Positions 52,080 to 57,269 of a stretch of DNA of 57,269 nt are shown one piece after another. Origin of the DNA: Gemmatimonadota bacterium. Lineage in GTDB: Bacteria > Gemmatimonadota > Gemmatimonadetes > Gemmatimonadales > GWC2-71-9. The stretch lies in NCBI GenBank assembly GCA_003223415.1, contig QHUY01000063.1, positions 1 to 57,269 on the forward strand, given 5' to 3'. Below the pieces are notes generated by a model that ran no database searches, was not told the origin of the DNA, and worked only from the letters and a program-made list of their open reading frames with translations. Each line of letters begins with the position of its first letter. Position 1 is the stretch's first letter. The translations under genes were made by a program, and so were the position numbers.

Positions 52080-52967
52080 TCAGTCCGACACGTTCGCCCG
52101 CGTGTCGGCCTGACGCGTCGGCTTGGTGGCCATAAACCCGCCACCGCCCGCCCCTCGCTTGGCGCGCTTCTGCGGCTCCACTTGCCACCCGCGGTACGCG
52201 GCCCGGAGCGACTCGGCGGCAAGTGGGATGACCTCGCGCGATCCCCCCCCCCCTACGCCAGTGGGGAGGATGATGTGCAGTCCGCCGGGGCGCGTGCGCG
52301 CCTGCAGGTCGCCGATCAGGGCGCGCCGGTCCCGGATGCGGGCCGGGGCGAGCGCAACGGGGTCGAGTACGACGAGCGTGGAGGGGAGGTCGGGCACCCA
52401 GGTGCCGAACTGGATCACGAGCGCCTGAAACCGGCCGGCGAGTTGCTCGCTGACTGCGCGGCTCTCGGCGGTCTCCACGGCGCCGAGGTCCTGGTCCAAG
52501 AGCATGACCTCGACGTCGTGGGCGGCGAGGAAGAGCGCGACCGGCACGGCCGCGGCCCCGACCACGACTGCCAGATCCCCGGGCTCGAGCCGCGGGGCGA
52601 GGCGGGCCATCGGGCTGTCGGAGTCGAGTCCCCAGTGGGTCGGCTGGCGCTGCGCCTCGCGCAGCCGGTGGTGCTTCTGGCGCCAGCGGCCGAACGCGGG
52701 CAGGCGCAGCCTTCGCGCGATGATGCGATCCACGTGCTCGAGCAGGAGCACCTCGGTGAGCAGGTACTGATCCTGGGCGCTCGCTTCGAGCTCGCGCACC
52801 GCCTCGTCCCCGATCTCGAGCAGCTCCTCGCGGGGCAGCGTGTCCTTGTACTCCTCGATCCGCTGCAGGATGAACGCCTGGTACTCCTGCCGGAGGGAAC
52901 GGGGCGGGTGGCGCGGGAGGCTGGGGCCGGAGCGGGGGCGATCCTCCTGCGGCAGCGTCGTCAGCAC
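52080..52967 (-). CDS. Rossmann-fold protein, SAM-methyltransferase-like
   Basis: A 295-residue protein. The first ~100 residues are helical and charged (RQEYQAFILQRIEEYKDTLP ... LLLEHVDRIIARRLRL). Then comes a Rossmann-like unit: LEPGDLAVVVGAAAVPVALF (glycine-poor motif I), DVEVMLLDQDLGAVETAESR (acidic motif II), IQFGTWVPDLPSTLVVLDPV, and RTRPGGLHIILPTGVGG. The order fits a class I methyltransferase, but the GxGxG loop is degenerate (GAAAV), so activity is uncertain. The C-terminus is basic. GTG start overlaps the CDF stop by 7 bp. Confidence 0.65.
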   Translation of the reverse strand: MLTTLPQEDRPRSGPSLPRHPPRSLRQEYQAFILQRIEEYKDTLPREELLEIGDEAVRELEASAQDQYLLTEVLLLEHVDRIIARRLRLPAFGRWRQKHHRLREAQRQPTHWGLDSDSPMARLAPRLEPGDLAVVVGAAAVPVALFLAAHDVEVMLLDQDLGAVETAESRAVSEQLAGRFQALVIQFGTWVPDLPSTLVVLDPVALAPARIRDRRALIGDLQARTRPGGLHIILPTGVGGGGSREVIPLAAESLRAAYRGWQVEPQKRAKRGAGGGGFMATKPTRQADTRANVSD

Positions 52968-53839
52968 GGCTCGATGTGCACCGTGACTTCGTGCAGCTGC
53001 AGGTCTCGTTTGAGTCGTTCCTCCACTTGGTCGGCGATCACGTGCGCCGTCTCCACGTTGGCGTTCCGGTCCACAGCGATGGTCACTTCAGCGTAGCGCA
53101 TGTCCGTCGGGCCGCGCGAGCGGATTCCGTAGGCACCCTTGACGCCCGCTACTGCCCGGGCGGTCTCCTGGATGCTGCTCGTGGGGACGGCCTGCTGGTC
53201 GACCAGCACCGGCACCGTGCGGACGACGATGCGATACGCGATGCGGACGATCGCTACGGCCACCGCGATCGCGACCGCGGGATCCACCCACCAGACGCCC
53301 TGCCGCGCGAACAGCACGCCGCCGAGCACGCCTACGGTGATGAAGACGTCGGCACGGGTGTGCGCGGCGTCCACGAGCAGCAGCTCGCTGCCCAGCGCGG
53401 CGCCGGCGCGACGCTCGGTCCAGGCGACGAGGCCGTTAGCGCCGAGCGTGCCGGCCAACACCGCCAGCTGCAGGTCGGTCACGGCGACCGGGCGGGGACC
53501 CGCGAGCAGCTGGTTCACGCTGCCGCGCACCAGCTCGAAGCACGTGATGGAGAGGAACCCCACGATCGCGAGCGCCCCCAACGTCTCGAACTTGCCGTGC
53601 CCGTAGGGGTGGTCCTCGTCCGGCTCCTTGGACGCCAGGCGGACGACGGCCAGGGCCAGGATGTTGTTCAGGGCGTCGACGGCGGCGTCGAGCGCGCCGC
53701 CCAGAATGGCCATCGAGCCGGCAACGATCCCGATGAGCAGCCGGGCCCCGAGGACCGCCAGGTTGGCGACCAGAATGGCGACCAGCACACGGCGGACGCG
53801 GGCGGTCCGATCCGGCGCCGGGGGCTCTAGGGGCGGCAT
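52961..53839 (-). CDS. Cation diffusion facilitator (CDF) metal exporter
   Basis: A 292-residue inner-membrane antiporter exporting divalent metals such as Zn, Fe, Mn or Cd. Six helices; site A residues are DAAVD in ALDAAVDALNNILALAVV (helix 2) and HTRAD in VDAAHTRADVFITVGVLGGV (helix 5). The family loop DEDHPYGHGKFETLGALA follows helix 2. The first site-A position is D rather than H, a pattern associated with Fe/Mn-type CDFs (inference). The cytoplasmic C-terminal domain (MRYAEVTIAVDRNANVETAH ... LQLHEVTVHIEPC) is complete. Confidence 0.94.
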   Translation of the reverse strand: MPPLEPPAPDRTARVRRVLVAILVANLAVLGARLLIGIVAGSMAILGGALDAAVDALNNILALAVVRLASKEPDEDHPYGHGKFETLGALAIVGFLSITCFELVRGSVNQLLAGPRPVAVTDLQLAVLAGTLGANGLVAWTERRAGAALGSELLLVDAAHTRADVFITVGVLGGVLFARQGVWWVDPAVAIAVAVAIVRIAYRIVVRTVPVLVDQQAVPTSSIQETARAVAGVKGAYGIRSRGPTDMRYAEVTIAVDRNANVETAHVIADQVEERLKRDLQLHEVTVHIEPC

Positions 53840-53866
53840 GGAAGCAACCTTGTAAAGGCGCCCCGC

Positions 53867-55063
53867 TCAGTCAATGGCTTGCAGTAAGGCCCCCTTCAGG
53901 TATCCCGTCTCCGGCACGTTCAACAGCTCGGGGTGGTCTCGAGCGGCGCCGACCCAGGCGAGCGCCTGCAGGCCGCGGCCGCTGTCGCGAGCGGCGCCGG
54001 CCAGCATCGCGGCGAAAAGGTGTCGGTGGACGTGGTAGGAGCAGGAGGAGGCGAACAGGACCCCGCCTGGGGCGAGGAGCCGCATCGCCCGCAGGTTGAT
54101 CTCCTTGTAGGCGGCGAGGGCGCGCGGCACGTTGTCCTTGGTCTTCGCGAAGGCCGGCGGGTCGAGGACGACCGTGTCGTAAGCTTCACCCTGGCGCTCC
54201 AGCTCGCGCAGCAGGTCGAAGACGTTAGCCTCTCGCCAGGCGATGTTGGCCAGGCCGTTGAGAGCCGCGTTCTCCTGGCCCCGCGCGAGGGCCTCGGCGC
54301 TCGTGTCCACCGCCGTGACCTCTCGAGCCCGGCGCGCCAGGTGCAGGGCGAAGGAGCCGTGGTAGGTGAACAGGTCGAGGGCACGGCCGCCGGGCCGAGT
54401 GTGCGCGCCGACCAGGGCTCGGTTCTCTCGCTGGTCGAGGAACGCCCCGGTCTTCTGGCCCGTGTGTGGCGCGGCGAGGTAGCGCACGCCATGCTCGCTC
54501 ACCTCTACCGTTTCGGGCACCGTGCCGAGCGCGGTGACTACCTCGAGGGCCAGCCCTTCGTGGCGGCGGATCGGCGCGTCATGGCGCAGCAGGATGCCCG
54601 CGGGCCGCAGCGTCTCGGCGAGGGCGGCCACGATATCGTCGCGCACGCGCTCCAGCCCGGCCGACAGAAGCTGTGCGACCACGTAGGGGCCGTAGCGATC
54701 TACGATCAACGACGGGAGACCGTCGCCCTCCGCATGCACCACGCGCCAGGCGGTGGCCGGAATCCCCTCGCGGCGGGCGGCGGCCGCGGCGATGCGGGAC
54801 CGCCACCAGGCGGCATCGATCGGTTCGTCACCGGTCGAGAGCAAGCGGAGCCGGATCTCGGACTTGGGGGAGTAGAGCGCCTGGCCGAGCAACTTGCCCC
54901 GGCGGTCGGTCACCGCAGCGATGCCAGGCTCACCTTTGGGGTCCTGCACGACATCGGTCCGGTAGATCCAGGGATGCCCTGCGCGCCAGCGTGCAGCGCC
55001 CTTGGCGGAAACGACGACGGGCGTTCTGTCCGACAATCCGGCAATCCGACTATCCGACGTCAC
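53867..55063 (-). CDS. Class I rRNA (cytosine-C5) methyltransferase, RlmI-like
   Basis: A 398-residue protein: N-terminal PUA domain (VVVSAKGAARWRAGHPWIYR), central HAEGDGLPSLIVDRYGPYVV, then a methyltransferase core TGQKTGAFLDQRENRALVGA, ALDLFTYHGSFALHLARRA (motif I), VTAVDTSAEALARGQENA, and catalytic VVLDPPAFAKTKDNV and LFASSCSYHVHRHLF with the cysteine nucleophile. This is the RlmI/YccW arrangement, methylating 23S rRNA. The first ~11 residues (VTSDSRIAGLSDR) are encoded by an octamer array, and the GTG start overlaps the aroH stop as GTGA. Confidence 0.92.
   Translation of the reverse strand: MTSDSRIAGLSDRTPVVVSAKGAARWRAGHPWIYRTDVVQDPKGEPGIAAVTDRRGKLLGQALYSPKSEIRLRLLSTGDEPIDAAWWRSRIAAAAARREGIPATAWRVVHAEGDGLPSLIVDRYGPYVVAQLLSAGLERVRDDIVAALAETLRPAGILLRHDAPIRRHEGLALEVVTALGTVPETVEVSEHGVRYLAAPHTGQKTGAFLDQRENRALVGAHTRPGGRALDLFTYHGSFALHLARRAREVTAVDTSAEALARGQENAALNGLANIAWREANVFDLLRELERQGEAYDTVVLDPPAFAKTKDNVPRALAAYKEINLRAMRLLAPGGVLFASSCSYHVHRHLFAAMLAGAARDSGRGLQALAWVGAARDHPELLNVPETGYLKGALLQAID
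55031..55062. repeat. Four TCCGACNN octamers at the 5' end of the RlmI-like gene
   Basis: TCCGACAA, TCCGGCAA, TCCGACTA and TCCGACGT in tandem. The array runs into the GTG start codon (55061-55063) and encodes the non-conserved N-terminus ahead of the PUA domain. Confidence 0.7.
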
Positions 55064-55437
55064 TTCGTGCGGTCCGGCCGCAGCTTGGCCGCCTCGCGCA
55101 GGTACATATGTTTGAGCTGGCCCGGCGGTTTGGCCGTGTAGAAGTGCAGCAGCACCCGGATGCAGCGCGGCAGGCCGCCGGGAGGAGGCACGGCGACTTC
55201 GCTCGCGCCCAGCAGCGGGACACCACTCCAGCCGAGCAGGCGCGCCGCCCGCGCCGGGTACTCAGCGGTGAGGTCGGGGGAGGACGTGAAGATTGCGCTC
55301 TCGACCTGGTTGGGTCGAAAGCCGTTCGCCTCCTGGAGGGCGCGGAGCAGCTCCACGGTCGCCTCGAGGATGGCCTCGCTGGTGTTGGCGGTCGCCGTGG
55401 TCGCGCCGCGGAGCCCGCGCAGAATCTTGGATCGCAT
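55060..55437 (-). CDS. aroH: Chorismate mutase, AroH class
   Basis: A 125-residue trimeric chorismate mutase converting chorismate to prephenate for Phe and Tyr synthesis. Motifs match the Bacillus subtilis enzyme: RGLRGATTATANTSEAILEA (the substrate-binding Arg), IFTSSPDLTAEYPARAARLL, and GGLPRCIRVLLHFYTAKPPG with CIRV (catalytic Arg). QLKHMYLREAAKLRPD ends the fold. The ATG at 55437 overlaps the divergent thiE ATG within one CATG. The stop overlaps the RlmI-like GTG. Confidence 0.94.
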   Translation of the reverse strand: MRSKILRGLRGATTATANTSEAILEATVELLRALQEANGFRPNQVESAIFTSSPDLTAEYPARAARLLGWSGVPLLGASEVAVPPPGGLPRCIRVLLHFYTAKPPGQLKHMYLREAAKLRPDRTK

Positions 55438-56095
55438 GTCGCTCGCCGAGCAGTTGCGTTTGATGGTGCTTACGGACGCCGCGCTCCTCAAGGGGCGGGA
55501 CGTGGTGGACGTGTGCCGCCGCGCGGTCGCGGGTGGGGCGACCGCGCTGCAGCTGCGCCACAAGGGCGCGATGCCGCACGAGCTGGCCGCCCTGGCACGG
55601 GCGCTCGTCGCGGCGCTGCCCGTCCCGGTGCTGGTCAACGACCGCGTGGACGTGGCGCTCGCGGCGGGCGCCGCCGGCGCCCACCTGGGCCAGGAGGATC
55701 CACCGCTCACTGCGCTCCGCCCTCAGGTGCCGGCGGGATTCGTCCTGGGGCTCTCGGTCGGCTCCCGTGCCGAGGCGGACCGGGTCCGCGATTGGCCGGC
55801 CGACTACTGGAGCGTCGGGCCGTGCTACGCGACGACCCACAAGGCGGACGCGGGCACACCCCTCGGGACCCTTGGCTTCGCCGCGTTGGCGCGCCTCGCT
55901 CCGGCGGGCGTCCCCGTCATCGCCATCGGGGGCATCACCGCCGCCACCGCCGGGGCGCTGGCGAAGGTCGGCGCGGCGGGGATCGCGGTGATTGGGGCGG
56001 TGCTCGGCGCTAGCGACCCGGAGTCTGCCGCGCGCGCGCTGCGATCCGCATTCGGTGCACCGCGCGGATCGCCGCCAGGTGCTCGGCGAACGTGA
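55436..56095 (+). CDS. thiE: Thiamine-phosphate synthase
   Basis: A 219-residue TIM-barrel enzyme that joins hydroxymethylpyrimidine diphosphate and thiazole phosphate. Motifs: RLMVLTDAALLKGRDVVDVC, GATALQLRHKGAMPHELAAL, VLVNDRVDVALAAGAAGAHL, LGLSVGSRAEADRVRDWPAD, YWSVGPCYATTHKADAGTPL and VIAIGGITAATAGALAKVGA. The usual LGxxDLP element is LGQEDPPLTALR. ATG 55436 gives a nine-residue lead before LMVLTD; ATG 55463 is an alternative. The 3' end overlaps the convergent mltG by 86 bp. TenI-like paralogues share this fold, so the assignment is likely rather than certain. Confidence 0.85.
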   Translation: MSLAEQLRLMVLTDAALLKGRDVVDVCRRAVAGGATALQLRHKGAMPHELAALARALVAALPVPVLVNDRVDVALAAGAAGAHLGQEDPPLTALRPQVPAGFVLGLSVGSRAEADRVRDWPADYWSVGPCYATTHKADAGTPLGTLGFAALARLAPAGVPVIAIGGITAATAGALAKVGAAGIAVIGAVLGASDPESAARALRSAFGAPRGSPPGARRT

Positions 56096-57080
56096 CCGAG
56101 AAGATGTGCTTGCCGTCCGGCTGCGCGACGAAGTACAGAAACGGCACCGGCGCGGGGTAGAGCGCCGCCCGCAGGCTCGCGGTGTCGGGCTGGCCAATCG
56201 GGCCGGGCGGCAGCCCCGGGTGCAGATAGGTGTTGTACGGAGAGCGGATCAGCAGGTTCTTCTCGTACACCCGCTTCAGGCGGCGGCCGTAGGCGTAGAT
56301 CACGGTCGGATCCGCTTCGAGCTTCATGCGGCGCTTCAGGCGGTTGTGGTAGACCGCCGAGACGTACTCGCGGTCCGGGGCGTAGCGCACCTCGGCCTGA
56401 ATGATCGACGCCAGCGTGACCAGCTGCGCGCGGGACCAGTGCAGCGAGTCGAGTCGGGCCTGCCACTCGGGGCTCCAGTAAGCGAGGAAGCGGTCAGTCA
56501 TCACCCGTACCACCTCCCGCGCGACGGGATGGATCCGCACGAGGTAGGTGGTGGGATAGAGGAATCCCTCGGCGGTCGCGGCGTCGGGCCCGAGGCCCAG
56601 CTTGGCCAGGAGCGCCGGGTCGCGGGCCGCGGCCAGGAGGGAGTCGCGCGGCACGCCAAGCTGGATCCGTGCGTAGTCGGCGACTTCCGTCAGCATCAGA
56701 CCCTCGGGGATGGTGAAGCGCGCCAGCGTGCCACGTCCCTTGCCCAGGGCGTCCACGACCTCGGCCCAGCGCTCGCCCGTGCGGAAGCCGTACACGCCGC
56801 TCTTCAGCCCCGAACCCAAGCCACGCAGCCGGGCGTACACCCCGAACAGCCAAGGCGAGCGAATGACGTCCCGTGCGGCGAGGGAGTCGATGGCGGCGTC
56901 GAGGGTCGCGCCGCGGGGAATCGTGACGATGACCTTGTCGGCATCGCCACCCGAGCCTCCCCCGCCGCACGAGATCAGGACGCCTGCCATGACAATGCGG
57001 ATTGCGGATTGCGGATTGCGGATTAGACGCCCGACCTGCGAATCCGCAATCGCCAATCTGCAATTCGCAATCGTTCTCAT
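56010..57080 (-). CDS. mltG: Endolytic murein transglycosylase MltG with repeat-encoded N-terminal extension
   Basis: MltG cleaves nascent glycan strands at the inner membrane and sets their length. From ATG 57080 (ATGA overlap with ruvX) the product has 356 residues. The YceG domain shows TIPRGATLDAAIDSLAARDV, TIPEGLMLTEVADYA, GFLYPTTYLV, the catalytic glutamate in LASIIQAEVRYAPDREYVSA, YHNRLKRRMKLEADPTVIYA and SPYNTYLHPGLPPGPIGQP. Residues ~3-28 come from a heptamer repeat. Removing that 78-bp block leaves MRIVMAGVLISCGG, a good lipoprotein signal. Alternatively translation starts at ATG 56990, after the repeat. Confidence 0.9.
   Translation of the reverse strand: MRTIANCRLAIADSQVGRLIRNPQSAIRIVMAGVLISCGGGGSGGDADKVIVTIPRGATLDAAIDSLAARDVIRSPWLFGVYARLRGLGSGLKSGVYGFRTGERWAEVVDALGKGRGTLARFTIPEGLMLTEVADYARIQLGVPRDSLLAAARDPALLAKLGLGPDAATAEGFLYPTTYLVRIHPVAREVVRVMTDRFLAYWSPEWQARLDSLHWSRAQLVTLASIIQAEVRYAPDREYVSAVYHNRLKRRMKLEADPTVIYAYGRRLKRVYEKNLLIRSPYNTYLHPGLPPGPIGQPDTASLRAALYPAPVPFLYFVAQPDGKHIFSVTFAEHLAAIRAVHRMRIAARARQTPGR
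56997..57073. repeat. Inverted heptamer array inside the mltG 5' region
   Basis: Four perfect GCGGATT units (56997-57024), a 16-bp spacer, then AATCCGC, AATCGCC, AATCTGC, AATTCGC, AATCG (57041-57073), which are the inverse of the same unit with mutations. The two halves can form a long hairpin. It has the same period and layout as the element at 51958-52052. Confidence 0.75.
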
Positions 57081-57269
57081 ACCGCGGAGCCCCGCCTGGC
57101 ATCCAGGTAGTGCTGCAGCAGCAGCGCCGCGGCGAGGGCGTCGACGTCGGCCGCGCGGCCGCGGGTCGTCCCGCCCATTTCGTGGATTGCCTGCCGCACG
57201 CGCGCCGTGGTCATCCGCTCGTCCCACAGCTCGGTGGGCCGTCCCGAGCGGCGCGCGATGTCGTCTGCG
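57077..57269 (-). CDS. ruvX: RuvX/YqgF Holliday junction resolvase-like protein (C-terminal part)
   Basis: The last 63 residues of a YqgF-family RNase H-fold protein are present; the N-terminus lies beyond the window. Visible are WDERMTTARVRQAIHEMGGT and the terminal VDALAAALLLQHYLDARRG, the conserved C-terminal motif with the acidic residue of the active site. The family is linked to pre-16S rRNA 5' processing. Its TGA overlaps the mltG ATG as ATGA, the usual ruvX-mltG order in several phyla. Confidence 0.9.
   Translation of the reverse strand, partial: ADDIARRSGRPTELWDERMTTARVRQAIHEMGGTTRGRAADVDALAAALLLQHYLDARRGSAV

Overview
The window is high-GC bacterial chromosome, densely packed, with many 4-bp ATGA or GTGA stop/start overlaps. 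Gene content (outer-membrane beta-barrels, a lipopolysaccharide-type glycosyltransferase cluster, NtrYX-type signalling, a PorX-like response regulator, a PCYCGC-motif protein) points to a Gram-negative of the FCB group. Gemmatimonadota is my best guess, from the general look of the proteins, not from a database match. No rRNA, tRNA, CRISPR array, prophage or insertion sequence with a transposase was seen.

Layout. 1-2930 (minus): yebC-ruvC-ruvA-small zinc ribbon-ruvB, with ruvB cut by the window edge. 3024-5689: a lipoprotein, then a minus-strand unit of a GT9 glycosyltransferase, an unknown protein and a DnaB C-domain ATPase. 5818-16839: a surface glycan block with a PorX-like regulator, a frameshifted MsbA-type exporter, two GT2, four GT4 and a polytopic membrane protein. 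16787-25386: patatin-ferredoxin fusion, orphan peptide-type permease, class V aminotransferase, DUF457-like protein, divergent tyrS and class A PBP, amidohydrolase. 25396-28589: argR-argG-argH with ARG boxes. 28599-29602: HNH endonuclease (damaged 5' end) and PCYCGC protein. 29681-34740 (minus): sensor kinase, sigma-54 activator, Omp85-like barrel, DUF4390-like protein. 34803-40051: YjbQ, then a GntR-ABC ATPase-permease operon that runs on into two paralogous membrane-anchored proteins and a secreted protein. 40457-45193: NYN-LOTUS RNase-like protein (frameshifted), 3-methyladenine glycosylase, dipeptidase, outer-membrane barrel. 45412-51506 (minus): formate dehydrogenase alpha, SDR, Tdh, Kbl (threonine to glycine plus acetyl-CoA). 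51786-57269: small ORF, methyltransferase-like protein, CDF exporter, RlmI-like methyltransferase, aroH, thiE, mltG and the end of ruvX.

The most interesting signals are not single genes. (1) At least ten unit-head genes have a TAnnnT box only 6-9 nt before the start codon, so leaderless transcription looks common. (2) A 16-17 bp element, GTTGGMACGGCACTAGC, provides that box at two loci and forms an inverted pair exactly filling the space between two convergent genes. (3) Short-period repeat families recur: two inverted heptamer arrays (one inside the mltG signal-peptide region), three four-unit TCCGACNN octamer arrays inside coding sequences, and an ACGCCAAG array. (4) A compact element with competing palindromes lies in the 5' end of the gene at 37237. 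Several genes carry frameshifts that could be real or assembly errors.
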